From Galaxea fascicularis (Eukaryota > Cnidaria > Anthozoa > Scleractinia > Euphylliidae), in the NCBI GenBank assembly GCA_948470475.1, contig OX419341.1, positions 8,742,801-8,806,800 of the forward strand: 64,000 nucleotides of DNA, given 5' to 3'. This document shows positions 11,801 to 22,737 of this stretch, piece by piece. Every line of letters begins with the position of its first letter. Within the stretch, counting starts at the first letter, position 1. A program made the translations under genes and the position numbers. The notes below the pieces were generated by a model that was given only the letters and a program-made list of their open reading frames with translations, ran no database searches and was not told where the DNA came from.

Positions 11801-14800
11801 ACAGCATAAAAACTTGAAAAAGTTGGCCCAATCTTTTCAAGTTTCAATTCATTTCCATCCTTGCCGCATTGGTAGCACCAGACGACAGGAAACAGTTTTA
11901 ATGTCAGAACAGTCTTAAATAACAAAACTAAATCATTATCTTTGGATCTAAATTGACGGCAAGACATATTTTGAGCTTTAAAAATATGCTAAAATAGCGT
12001 GACATAGCCCCTTTAAACTTGGTGATGCTCTGCTTACACATTAATAAATTTATTTTACGTTAAGTTTATTTATTACATAACATAATATGTTTTTACATTC
12101 CACCCAGTTATATGGGAAAGTTCACCCTGTTAGAGTTGTCAGGTACATCAGAATGCTGTCCAATGCTTCAAAATTACAGCTTACCATAAATAACTTAACA
12201 GGTTGAAGTTTGGTTGTGGAAGTGTTTTTAGCTGATTCTGTGTTGCAACAATGCCATCCTCTTCACACATCTCATAACCTTACAGAGGAAAACAAAGGCA
12301 ATGCTATTGTAAATATTTACCAACCTCTCACAAAATATACTTCTTAAAATAAATAAATAGTGAATCAATATCATTATAACTTACATCTTGCAGCTGTAAG
12401 AAACACTTCAAAGTAGTCATAAGGTATGAGCGGCTCAGGAAGTTCTCTCAGATACGACTTGAGTACTGACGCCACAGAGTGAACCTCGGCTTTGTTGTTC
12501 TCAAGCTCTGGAAACTCTCCTGTTAATGTTGCAATAACAGTATCACAATGAAGTGCTTGATTCTAATAATCAACAGCAAAACACAGTTGCAGCTTTATTC
12601 ATGCCTGGAAGGGTGATTATTTGCAATCTGAAAACACTTTCAATTTTCCACATATTGTATTGACTGGAGTCAATACAGTCCAACCACCAATTAAGTGAAA
12701 TTGGAAAACTGTGGTCACTTGATAGAGGTTGGTTGCTAAATAGGGGTTTGTAAAGAATGAACTCGTATAAGTTTATTACTAGATGTATGAACATCAAAAT
12801 CCTATAAGGCATAAGTATAAGGCATGGTTATCATTTAGCTTGAATAACTGTCAATATTTAAGAGCTCTGGGAGGCTATGACTGTTGAACATTAAGCAGCC
12901 CACTATTCACAGATTTAAATTCAAAGCTCTGCACTATACTGTCTTTACCTTGACTAAAGATTACTTCTTGTGATCACATAATCACTAGGGTTGTTGAATC
13001 TTGGAAAGTAGATGGCACTGCGGGGGTAACAGCACCATTCCCAACCACCCACCCCCCCTCCACATTTTCCCTTTTTATTGGCAAATCGTAGACAGTAAAA
13101 CTAGGAAAGTAGCCCACTATATCACTGGTTGCCGGTGCTTTTTGACAATCCTGAATCGCGCTGCAATGACAGCAACCATGGACCTTCTATTATGCACTCC
13201 TATCTGATACTATCTTTTGAGTATCTAATTTTTGATGACCACTTTCCATCACTATGCAGAGAGGGGCATTGGCACTTTGAAAACTCGTTACCAAAGAGTA
13301 GTTAGCCACTTAATAAGAGGCAACTTAAAGGGAGTTCAACATGACATGACAGTGTGCTTTACCTCTGTTAAAAGCGTCCTTCAAGTCTGCCACATTTTTT
13401 GCTTGTCCAGGTAATCTGAATAATCCTTCCTCTGTTAACCCTTCAAGAATACAATGAAACAAATACAATGTATTTTACAGTATTACCAATGAGTATATTT
13501 ATTGCTTTAAGTTAAGCTCAATTAAACACTCAAATCATCAGCTTTTAGAATCCCTGTACAGTGGTCAATTTATATTATCAACTCCATTAATCAAACTAAT
13601 TTTTGTGTACAACTCCCCCACAAATGCAGCACCAGTTTCTTTAGAAACTAACCCCTTTATTCAGCTGGAGTCATTGATACACTTTGAAAATCTGGACACA
13701 CATGTTTAGTGGAGCCTACCCCTTAATACGACCACAGGCACGATGCGAATATTGAGGTAATTAATAATTTATTTGAATGCTGTGACTGGGACATGACCTT
13801 CTAAAGTACCGTATTTTCTAAATTTAACGCCCCCAGTGCTTATTTCTTGGCCTGATGAATCCAGTGTTTGTTTGAAGCCGGCGTTTAATCGGAGTCTGGC
13901 GTTTAATAACAAGGAGCAATTTTCTTTACTTTTTTAATTGATTATTACTGTTTGCCCTTTGAGACCCAGAGAAAGTTTCTTAGGGCAGAACGATCATTCA
14001 CTTTTTTTTCAACCCTACAAACTGCAGTCCCCAAGTCACCAAAAATGATTATAACCAGTGGCAAACAGAACATATTAAGTAATGCATGAACAAGCAAGTA
14101 CATAGCAGGTACATAACAAGCAGATGGGTTCAACTAAAAAATGTTTTGAGTTCACGAATAGGCAACTTCGCCAACGTCCTTCTTCAACTGCAATTACAGC
14201 GTCATTTCTGGATCAAACGCTGGGGTCTCGAACAAACGCCAGGACCTTGATCAAATGCCCCCGGCATTTATTTTAAAACTACTAGTTTTCACCCAGCATT
14301 TATACAAGGCCTGCATTTAATTGGGGTCCGGCGTTAAATTGAGAAAATACGGTAAGCCATGTTGTGTTACAATGGCGACTATCGATAATTTGAGCCCTCC
14401 ATAAGACACTGCATGGGGTTTGAAATATTGTTGAATTCAAACGTGTAATATTTAAAGGTTAAATTTGTTCCATGTAAAACGGACAAGGTAAGTACATTTT
14501 CTTCATTTTATTGAAACAAGGACAAATTTAACCTTTTTGTTTATTACATGTTTGAATTCGACGATATTTCAAACCCCATGCAATGTCTTATAGAGCACTC
14601 AAATTATCAACGGTCGCCATTGTAAAACAACACTGCTAACTTCAGAAGGTCACGTCCCAGTCGCAGTGCTCAAATTTAAATAATCATTATTTATTAACTC
14701 ACTATTCACATCGTATGTTTGGGATGCCTGTGATACAATCATGCTGCTATCACAACCAATTTTTTGGAGTCCACAGTTGTCATTTTCTTTATAAGGAAAT

Positions 14801-17800
14801 ACTACAAATTGAAAAAGATCTGAAAGACTTTACTTTTTGCAGCATTTTGTAACTCTCAAAGTTATTTGGCCTCCTTGTTTCTCTGTGGCTTTTCTCCTCA
14901 AAACTCTTTCTGGTTCATTTCTGAGAGAGCAGGTTTCTATATAGTTACACATGTAGTTCACCCTGCCTTATTAATACGACCCATTTTTCATGGGCCAATG
15001 TTGGTCGTATCAACAGGGTTCCACTTACACTACACAACATAATTAACAAAACTCACAAGGTAATGCATGGACGTTTTGCACATAAATTTTCTCTTGGTTA
15101 TATTTTTTATACTTAAAAAGGTTCCTTAAAGATAATTTCCAGTCCATACTGCACAGTCACAGCACCCTAATATTTGTGACTCTCACTTAATGGAATGTGA
15201 AACAATGTTATTCATTACAAACCGCTTACTTCATCTTTAAGACATTCTACATTCTTTATCTAACAGTTTCTTTCAATCTTTAATTTGTTCACCCACTGAT
15301 ATCAGCATAAAGCTCTGTACCTATAATGGCAGTTGACATGAAATTTTGAATTTACTTCATGTAAGTGGTGGCAAAAAAATCAACATTTTGTGGTTGTAGC
15401 ATCAGCCTTACATGAACCATAAACAAACTCTAGGTAGTGTGCAGTACACACTGGGAATCATCTTTAATCACAGACAAGCTACCGGTTGTTTTGAAATGTG
15501 GAGAGTTGTTCTTATGGGGTGTATATGAAACCTGAGTTCGACACAAGTTTTTTCTGACAAATTTTCTGCTTCAACATCCATCTTACCAGTTTGTAAATAC
15601 ATGTAAAATGAGCAAATGTCTTGATCAAGAATTTGAAAAGATTGGCATTTTCTCCTACTCAACTAAAAACATAAAACTTGTCAAGGAAACTTTGCTTTTT
15701 TCCAACTCTTCTTACCATGTGCTTTGATAAAATCCACACATTTATGAACAACATGAGGCACATATCCTCCACCACGTCTTGCTTCAAACTTTACTGTTTC
15801 AGCCAGGCTTCGGCCAAACATTCCGCCTCCAACAGGCTGCATAACAAAAATAAATACTAGTTATTGAAGCCCACACTTAACCTTCACAAAGTACTTAAAT
15901 TACCATTTAAATACAAACTGATGAATAAAAGAAGAAAATTTCTTATTTAACTGTAAGGCAGCATAGAAGATTATTGCTTGTAAAGCACTCCAAAAAAAAA
16001 ACCAATAAAAACAATACTGGGCAACAGAAAGAGTTCTAAGTTCTTTAGACTTGCTGTAGTTTACACTGTACGTATGAAACGTTCAGTTACTAGACAACTC
16101 ACCGCATAAATAATCCTATTGATGGCTCTTATCCATTCGTCCATCTCTCTCTGAGATGAAGCTATCAAAAGAAAAGTATCATGTGTGCTGGAAACGGGCC
16201 GTCCCTCCCTGTCTTTACCAGCTGTCAACCAATAAATATAATGAAAATAACTACAATGAAAATGATAACAATGACACACTCAGGTACAACAGATAAAACT
16301 TTACTAATTACAAATAAACTCCCGCTACCTTGGACAAGCAAAGGGAAAACAAAATTGTTTGAAATAATAGAAGTTCAAGAAAGCCAATAGTAAATTCAAT
16401 TTGTGAGCAATTTAGCCATTGGAGATAGGTTTCACTCCGAGATAACAGGGAATTTCAAGAAAAAAAAATTAAATTTAACGCACATTGATAACAGCTCTCT
16501 CTTTTGATTGCATTAATTTTCTTTGATGTTCTTGACGTTGACACTGATCTCGCAAAATTTCAAATAAAATCTATTACGACTTACTTATGACCTTAAATTA
16601 AAGCAGCTAAAGAGCTAAATATACATTACTATACTACCATTGCGCAAATTAATAATTAATTATTATTGTCTGGTATGGCATGAAACTCAACAATGCCTTT
16701 TCACTTACAAACAATTTCAAATTTGAATTTTCCTGACTCTCCAGGGTCCAGTGGATATCTGATAACTTCATTCCCAGGTAGTGGGATAGATGCAATGGGT
16801 GTCTTAGGCTCCTGAAGACAGAAAAAAAATTGAACTAGGCTGCCAGTTACAATAGCCAGCAGATAGAAGATTTCATATTTTGAATGCACTGTGCTTAGAA
16901 AACAATATCTTAAATTTACAGTAATTACCGTATTTATTCGTCTATAAGCCGAGCGATTTTTTCACAAAACTTTACCAAGATCTCCAAAATTTGAGCTAGA
17001 TAAGGGTCCTCAGCTTATAGCAGAGTGTTTTTTCTGTTAGAGGTACAAAACAATAATAGGCTTACAAGCGTTTTCTGTTGTACTGCCGTAAATCAAAACA
17101 CTTTTATGTTTCAAAACTTTTGCGTTCATTTGAGTTTGTTTGGAAATGGAATTCTCTGAATATGGTCTAGGCTTATAGCCGAGTATTTTCAATTTACATG
17201 TTTTAAAAACCTTCCAGATTAAAAGAGACAGAAGTTTAGGGTCTCGGCTTATAGCCAAGATCGGCTTATAGACGAATAAATACGGTACTGTATTAATTTA
17301 CGGCCCAAGATTGATTATACATGACTTTTTGTATACTGAAAAACAGTACATAAACATTTCTTTTGTGTCAAAGTTCCTGATGCACCTAGCAACAGTAGGT
17401 CTGGCTTAATAAATACTAGTTATGCAATGCTTTTGAGTGGTATACTGTGGAGTATCCCACGAGTCGCTTGTAGTTTCTTTGAATACACATGAGCCTTTTT
17501 AAAAGAGAGTGTGTATACAAAGAAACTATGAGTGACCAGTGGGATATTACATGGAAAACCATGAGAAAGCAAGGCATAACTATTTTATACCATGTTGTGG
17601 AAAATACATAGCCTTACATAATTGATGCGGTGTATGATGGGAAGGTTGGGTGTGATACTGTTGAATTGCACTGATTGATGGGAAGTAAACTGGGAACATA
17701 TGGGAGTTCATAATTATGAAAAGTTGTAGAGGACAGAGTGACTGATAACCAAGGATCCATAGAGAACCGATAAAAGTCATACCCCAATTTTTTGTACCAT

Positions 17801-19314
17801 TCCACAAAAAATAAATCCTGTTTAAGAATTTTCCCTTGAACATACATGTACTCACTAATCCTCTTGGTTCACGGTACTTTTTCCTTGTGCAAAGTACATT
17901 GACTCAGGTAACTGTTCTTTTCTTGGAACAGACACCCCATACCCACTGAACAAAAAATGGTAATTTTATAATTATGTAACATTCCCTTCTCTTAATAATG
18001 CTAAAGTTTTTTTGGGGGGGAAACCAGAAACACAGCCTTTCAAATTATTCAAACTGATTATATGAGAATTACATGTATATGAGAATGTTGGCCTGTGCAA
18101 GATTTACTCACGTTATTGTCTCTGAAGTAATACAACTGATCTCCTTTCAACTCAAACCATCTTGATCTTAGATTTCTGTATCTGCCACCTTGCTTACGAA
18201 GCCAGCCACAATGTTCCTATGGACAACAAATGACAGAATAGGAACAGATCGAGAGGTACCACCATGCTGAAGGGCACCATTGTAAGGTTCTTGTTAATGT
18301 TCTTGTTAGGGCCTGATTACATGTCAGCCAGGCTGGCGTCAGTTTGCCAGGATCTCGGCACGTTTGTTAAACACAACAAAAATCAACTTCATGATTACAT
18401 GGCAACCAGGCCAGCCCAGTTAGTCAAGATCCTGGTATCGCGGTGCCGGGATCCTGGCTAACCAGGCTGAGATTTTTCCATGTAATCGTGTTTGCTGGGT
18501 CAGCCCAGCTCATTTAGCCTGCGAGAATACAGCTGGTAATACAATGCTCATGCGCAATGGTTCATCGCATCAGTCATCAACCGGGCTGGCTCGCCTCATG
18601 TAACACCAGGCTGAAAGTCATCTCGGCACAATGAAGCAGCCCAGCTCATGTAATCAGGTCCTTAATTTGTTACCTAATTATTGGCTAATTTGAACCCCAG
18701 GGTGGAGGGATGTTTCATCCTAAGAGGGATATATGCAGCAAACCTGACCTATACTGTCAATTGCTAACAATTACTTCCTTCCAGAGGTAACAGGTAAGAA
18801 TTATCGAGTCATTGAAATTTAATCAATCATACGTCTTGACTCTACGTGAAACATGATTGCAGTTTCTAACCAGCTTGAATATAAACAAACGGAAATAGAC
18901 CTTCTCAATTGGAGCAGCTCCTCTGAATCTCCACCGTAGTAACGGGCGATCAAAATCAAACCGGTGCAAACACACGACGATTTCTGCCAAACCAGAACTT
19001 ATAAGCTTAAGTTTATGAGCACATTTTGATACGAAAGCACTGAATGTTGAGCTGATGTTCTTACAATCTCTTGTGAGGATAGAAACAATCTCGATGGGTA
19101 AATAATTCACTATACAGCAAAACTAGTAGTTAATAAAGGCAGGTTTAGAAATATGGGTCAGCAAAACACAGTTCCAGACTAGGATACTCATGTTGTTCAT
19201 TTCACTTCGAAACAAGTCTGCTTTCCTTTGCTGTATACGAACAGTAGCAAAGGAAATACAACTTACAATTTTTTGCTTGTGGCTTCTAACCGGTGGTATG
19301 GGCTGTTTCTGCAT
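6216..19314 (-). CDS. Rho GTPase-activating protein, ARHGAP22/24/25 (FilGAP) family, complete, 13 exons
   Basis: Exons, 5' to 3' on the minus strand: 19267-19314, 18112-18216, 16709-16811, 16103-16221, 15716-15836, 13363-13440, 12385-12519, 12185-12278, 11290-11386, 9353-9486, 8778-8878, 8043-8190, 6216-6306. They sum to 1374 nt, 457 codons plus stop, every junction GT-AG and in phase. Order: PH domain (about residues 17-125), RhoGAP domain (about 145-325) with arginine finger R174 in GLFRLPG, a short linker, and a coiled coil (about 380-445). The family stimulates GTP hydrolysis on Rac/Cdc42-type GTPases, using PH for membrane or adaptor contact and the coiled coil for oligomers. At 457 residues it is shorter than vertebrate members, mostly in the RhoGAP-to-coil linker. 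The start is the ATG at 19314, opening MQKQPIPPVRSHKQKI. It probably predates the vertebrate 22/24/25 split, so no single symbol is given. Confidence 0.92.
8437..8674. mobile_element. MITE with CCCGGTTGTTCGAAAG-type termini (intron 11 of RhoGAP)
   Basis: The left end CCCGGTTGTTCGAAAGGCGA is matched at the right end by the reverse complement of TCGCCTTCCAAACAACCGGG. Sub-terminal GATTAACGCTAATCC-like blocks also pair. The same family recurs at 23213-23444, and the outer terminus is shared with the elements at 57192 and 57413. No ORF. Confidence 0.8.
9353..15836 (-). CDS. RhoGAP gene: catalytic-domain exons 5-10
   Basis: Exon 5 (15716-15836): PVGGGMFGRSLAETV then YVPHVVHKCVDFIKAHG, the domain entry. 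Exon 6 (13363-13440): LTEEGLFRLPGQAKNV with the catalytic arginine finger R174. Exon 7 (12385-12519): VHSVASVLKSYLRELPEPLI, the conserved helix with the Lys and Arg of the active site. Exon 8 (12185-12278): LPQPNFNLLSYL. Exon 9 (11290-11386): NKMGVRNLAMVFGPNILRS, with the conserved Asn of the FGPN motif. Exon 10 (9353-9486): SEDPQVMMESTNLVTELI, the last helix. All family hallmark residues I can check are present, so the enzyme should be active. Confidence 0.92.
9615..9848. repeat. Half of a foldback element, then a short hairpin element
   Basis: 9617-9707 resembles one arm of the foldback at 55329-55491 (shared TGGTTCAAAT...TTTCTTTGG and CAGTTTAATTTT blocks), without its partner arm. 9766-9848 is a separate hairpin: AAAACGTGGTAAGAACG pairs with CGTTCTTACCGCGTTTT. 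No coding content. Confidence 0.55.
9985..10190 (-). mobile_element. tRNA-derived SINE (intron 9 of RhoGAP)
   Basis: Read on the minus strand, the head is tRNA-like, with an A box in TAGCTCAGTTGGTTAGAGC (complement of 10151-10169) and a B box GGGTTCAAATCCC (complement of 10124-10136). It is followed by a body with CAGGCTTCTTTACCC and CTGCGAGGATCATT, which recurs at 62825-63005. The spacing between the A and B boxes is too short for an intact anticodon arm, so this is a SINE and not a tRNA gene. Confidence 0.75.
10310..10992. mobile_element. Inverted-repeat element with GCGGATTTGGACC motifs, split by a foldback
   Basis: The ends CCGGTGTC near 10311 and GGACACCGG near 10984 are inverted. The interior repeats GCGGATTTGGACC and GGGTCCAAATCC several times. 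A foldback (10801-10978) sits near the right end, apparently inserted later. No ORF. Boundaries are approximate. Confidence 0.5.
10801..10978. repeat. 178-bp near-perfect foldback (MITE) with AATAGGCC ends
   Basis: Arms of about 83 bp pair from AATAGGCCATTTCCGAGTT at the left to its complement ending GGCCTATT at 10978, through CTGCCTCCTCTTCAAAGCGA and on to AAAACTAATTTTC near the centre, with few mismatches. The short loop is near 10885-10893. It lies in an intron, so the transcript can form a long hairpin. Confidence 0.85.
13005..13160. repeat. Dispersed repeat with C-run, copy 1 (RhoGAP intron 6)
   Basis: About 150 bp similar to 41160-41302: a poly-C stretch followed by CACATTTTC, GGCAAAT, AACTAGGAAAGTA, ATATCACTGGTTGCC and GTGCTTTTTG blocks in the same order. 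No terminal repeats or coding content seen. Confidence 0.55.
13738..14716. repeat. Large foldback element, left arm interrupted by a TA-flanked insertion (RhoGAP intron 5)
   Basis: The right arm (about 14530-14716) is the reverse complement of a left arm split in two: 13738-13806 (includes GTGACTGGGACATGACCTTC) and 14355-14460 (includes GCATGGGGTTTGAAATATTG). The split is filled by the element at 13809-14352. Removing it restores a continuous left arm that pairs with the right arm. Confidence 0.85.
13809..14352. mobile_element. TA-inserting element with CCGTATTTTCT termini, nested in a foldback
   Basis: The left end CCGTATTTTCTAAATTTAAC and the right end complement (CCGTATTTTCTCAATTTAAC) are inverted. 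TA lies on both sides (13807-13808 and 14353-14354). The interior has several copies of a GGCGTTTAAT / GGCGTTAAAT-like motif. No transposase seen. The TA duplication suggests the Tc1/mariner supergroup (inference). Confidence 0.8.
16103..19314 (-). CDS. RhoGAP gene: start and PH-domain exons 1-4
   Basis: Exon 1 (19267-19314) gives 16 residues from the start ATG. Exon 2 (18112-18216) begins EHCGWLRKQGG and ends LYYFRDNN, the first PH strands with the GWLRKQ and RWFxLKGDQLYYF hallmarks. Exon 3 (16709-16811) has EPKTPIASIPLPGNEV, the next strands. Exon 4 (16103-16221) carries TFLLIASSQREMDEWIRAI, the C-terminal PH helix with its conserved Trp. Phases are 0, 0, 1, 0. Residues 1-125. Confidence 0.9.
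16928..17285. mobile_element. TA-flanked MITE with CCGTATTTATTCG termini (RhoGAP intron 2)
   Basis: The left end CCGTATTTATTCGTCTATAA and its exact complement at the right end (to 17285) continue through AGCCG. TA lies on both sides. The motif GGCTTATAGC is repeated inside on both strands. It shares the CCGTATTT terminus with the element at 13809-14352 but has a different interior. Confidence 0.85.
17451..17550. repeat. 100-bp palindromic element (RhoGAP intron 2)
   Basis: TATCCCAC, TAGTTTCTTTG and ATACACA on the left pair with TGTGTAT, CAAAGAAACTA and GTGGGATA on the right around a short loop near 17497. No coding content. Confidence 0.65.
17856..17945 (-). other. Exon-like 90-bp cassette with good splice sites, possible poison exon
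   Basis: In intron 2 of the RhoGAP gene (minus strand). The acceptor is preceded by a T-rich tract (ATTTTTTGTTCAG) and the donor is GTGAGT. The flanking intron is phase 0; in that frame the cassette reads 13 sense codons and then TGA. It would truncate the protein in the PH domain if included. The exon 2 to exon 3 join without it gives a normal PH sequence, so it is not part of the main product. Confidence 0.35.
18307..18665. mobile_element. MITE with TTAGGGCCTGATTACATG termini (RhoGAP intron 1)
   Basis: The left end TTAGGGCCTGATTACATG and the right-end complement TTAAGGACCTGATTACATG form the terminal inverted repeat. Inside, ATTACATGGCAACCAGGC and CAGGCTGA-type blocks repeat in both orientations, suggesting an older nested copy. 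No ORF. Confidence 0.75.
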
Positions 19315-19440
19315 AGCGACACTATAGACTGCAGATTATGGTGCACCAAAACCGAGCGGCCATTTTGAAAACGCCTCTTTTCACACTCAGATAGTGAAGA
19401 ACTGGGGACTAACAGCGAACCAATCACACAGCGAAAAAAA

Positions 19441-19655
19441 TACTACCATTTTCGAGCTATCGTGAAGAGCGAACATCTTTACGCGTTGTTACGCACTCAA
19501 AACATTCAAGTTTGTCTCAATTGAGGCAGATCTTTCAAAATTTGACATATTCACCCCCAAAAACGTGACAGTTTGTCTAGACAAACTTGAATGTTTTGAG
19601 TGTGTAACAACGCGTAAAAATGTCCGCGCTTCACGCTAGCTCGAAAATGGTAGTA
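19441..19655. repeat. 215-bp foldback with 77-bp arms just upstream of the RhoGAP start
   Basis: The left arm 19441-19517 and right arm 19579-19655 are reverse complements with only a few mismatches (outer ends TACTACCATTTTCGAGCTA; inner ends CAAGTTTGTCT). The 61-bp loop is unique. It lies about 130 bp upstream of the RhoGAP start codon, in the likely 5' UTR or promoter. Confidence 0.88.
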
Positions 19656-21461
19656 ACGCGCGAAAACAGAAAACAAATGGTTTCACTTTCAACCACGTTC
19701 GCAAGTCAACTTCCTTGATCTTGAACCTTCGCTTTTTCGCTTTCCTTAAGCGTTTTAATAAAGCGGTTGGCTGAAGTCATTCTATTACCGCAAAGTCCTA
19801 CCCATATTCACTTGCAGATGACTATGATTGTTTCGTGGGCTTCGAGTCAAGAACTCCACGGTGTCCTGATCACGAAGGGGAACAACGCTTACAAGGCCTG
19901 TTTCGGGAGAAGCACAAATTATTCCGTGAATCTGGATATTTTACCGGGAATCGGGCGACTCGGGAATTTTTCTGGGAAATATGACATAGTTATGGGATAC
20001 CGCAGTGAAAAGGGGGAAGTTTGACATTTTTACAAGCATATCATTGGAAAAAATCGGGAGCATCTTCCAATTTTATGGGAGGACTCAAAGTTACACATAG
20101 TGTTGCTCATCAAACAGCTAGAGTTGTCACCCCCTCCCCCCCCCCCCCTTGTCGAATCCGAGTGAGAAAGGGAGGCCAGCATTAATCTTTCAAGCGAGGT
20201 TCTTTAAGTTCAGTCGATGCTATAAGAGTACTAACACAACAATTGGTGTAAGACGATTTCCAGCCTAGGCTTTTTCTACCTCGTCCCCAGGGTTGAAAGC
20301 TGACGCGACCTGTCCAAGTGACTGGTTCTGGTTTGAAGGGCCCCCATTGCACCCTTGTTTAAGTACGTGTTACCATAGATACTTGTTCTCTTATCTATAT
20401 ATTCTGTTTATACAAGATAAGTGATCTATCTTGGGTCTGTCTTGGATGGTCCGGTTTTGCTTGTTTTTCTTTACTTTAACAGTGCCATATCATCTAAATA
20501 AAATCTTAATAAATAACCAAGAATTAAAATAACCTACAAATAAATAAATAAATAAATAAATAACTGGTATAAATTTGGGTATTGGTAGGAGAATCATCTC
20601 TTCTGGAGAAAACATCTCTTAATTCAGGTGAAACATAAAAAAAAAAAGCTGAATGCATACAGATATACTTTGGCCATCCCTAACCGCAGCGCCCATGTAT
20701 TAGTCGTTTTTCTGTGTTTATGGTGGATTTTACTGTAGAAGAAGTGTTCATCCTCGCTAAACTCGGAGAGCTCGACTCTGGGTTAATTATAATAATCGCT
20801 GGGTGGAAACGATCGTGGGCGATGAGGCATGTATTGTAACACTTCTCAATGACGACAAAATTTGAGAATGATGACGAAACAGCTGTGCAGAATTAATACA
20901 GCAAAATGACAAAGCCAGAATGGCGTGTCAGTTATCAGAAGATGTTTAAGAGTCATAATGTGCTTGAAATGTTATCAACGTGGAGGCTTGTTAATTGTCA
21001 ATGTATGGCCGAATTCGCACAGTTGGTTTGAACGTTATTGGAGGACTTCCGCGCTCACTGTTAAAATAAGATTAATGTTCCTTTCGCGTTTAATCAAATC
21101 CCACCGCCGAAATTACTCACCGAGGCTTGGATGACATTATACCAGCCAACTTGCATGTCCCACTCAGGGCCACCAAACGAAACATCAGGCACAATCAAAC
21201 GAATTCTAAACTTGGTGCAGGGACAGCCATTCACCAAGCAATGAAAAACATGACATGGAATTCTGACACTTGTCCGTGCATCTCACAGTGCATCACCATG
21301 GTATATATAGAATAGAAACGAAAACCTTTTTGTGTATACAATTTGTATTTGTAGTTCATTGATTTTTATGCTCAAATAAATTGTTTCCACTCTTTTACAT
21401 TAGAATCTTTTTATATAAAAACGTTGAGGCTGAAATTGACCCAGATTTTAATAACATACTA
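19656..21461. other. Intergenic DNA upstream of RhoGAP, with a (TAAA)n microsatellite
   Basis: Contains a C-run near 20130-20147, an AAAT/TAAA microsatellite at about 20536-20563, and an exon-like open stretch at 19817-19984 that I cannot identify. Nothing else recognised. Confidence 0.4.
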
Positions 21462-22194
21462 AAGGCCTGTTTACACAAGCGAAAAAATTGGAACAGCTCG
21501 GACAAAATTTGACGTGTAAACGGTACTTGACCCGTTCCAGTTTTACCCGTACTGTTCCTAAAAAGGTCCATAGGCAGCTATAGACCCCTTTCGGAAAAGA
21601 ACTGATAAAAACTGATTCCGAACCTACACATTTTTGTTTTCTTTTCAACGTGTAAACGCTCGGCCTTTTTGTGGTACCGTTCTGTCACGTTTTTTGTGAG
21701 CCCGTGGTGCTCCACGTCCGTTGTTTAGCGTACGTCGCAGGCGTGTTAGTTTAAAAAAAAATCGCGGAGAAGTTGGAGGGAGACAGAGCGAAAGTAACTA
21801 AAAAGTCAACCAAAGCATTGAATGGGCCTTGGAGTGATGAGGAAACAGAAACTTTGCTTGATATATTTGCTGAAGAAACTATACAGCATTCATTAGTCCA
21901 GCTTGAAGTGAAAGGCGAGATAAGACTTATGACTGGATGACTCTCTTACAAACTTACATGTACGTGGTTTTATGTTGTGGTTCGCAAAGATTTTTGCAAT
22001 TTATTATGCTATGATCAAAAGATGAAAACAACATGTAAACGGTCTAGTATCCGTTCCAAGGGCTCTCAAGTACCGTTCCTTTTTCTGCCGGATACATTAC
22101 AGAATTTGTACGTGTAAACAAGAGATTACGTCTGGAACCGGTACTTGTTTCTAACCGAGCCGTTCCATCTCTTTTAACGTGTAAAAGGGCCTTA
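21462..22194 (+). mobile_element. Inverted-repeat element carrying a SANT/Myb-like coding relic
   Basis: The ends TAAAGGCCTGTTTACAC and the complement of GTGTAAAAGGGCCTTA are inverted. Internal blocks resembling GTGTAAACG and CCGTTCC recur in both halves. Between about 21752 and 21942 one plus-strand frame reads a Lys/Glu-rich helix then NGPWSDEETETLLDIFAEE, the start of a SANT/Myb-like helix-turn-helix, ending at TGA shortly after. This may be a fragment of the DNA-binding protein of a two-gene element such as PIF/Harbinger, or a captured host exon. No nuclease part seen. Confidence 0.6.
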
Positions 22195-22477
22195 AGAAAC
22201 TACCCAAACTGAGACTACTACAGAAAATTCATGTTTTATTCATTTGCATCATGCAGCTCCACCATACTAGAACATGTATCGAGTTACAGTTTCTTTGTCT
22301 AACTATATACAGAGAGAGGGGTATTATCTTCTGGGAAAAAAAAACAAACAACACTTAAGAACATACTTCAAAACGTTTCAGACTACAAAACGTTAAAAAA
22401 AAAAAAAACAATAAACTATGCCCAAAAAAACAAGAGAAAAACATGTTTATCACACGTCCCTGCCAAAAATATCATTA

Positions 22478-22704
22478 AGTCACGTGATGTCTCTAGACCA
22501 ATTGCGTGCCAGCGAAAATATTTGACGGATTATAATTCGGGTTTTATAATACATCAAATATTTTCGCGCGCGCGATTGGTTTAGCGCATCACGTGACTGA
22601 ATACACCCCAGCTAAAACTGGGGAATATCCGATGATATTCCCCAAATGTGCGTTGCGAAAAACATTTGAAGGATAATAAACACAATAGCATTCGTTTGGC
22701 TTTA

Positions 22705-22737
<33 letters not shown>

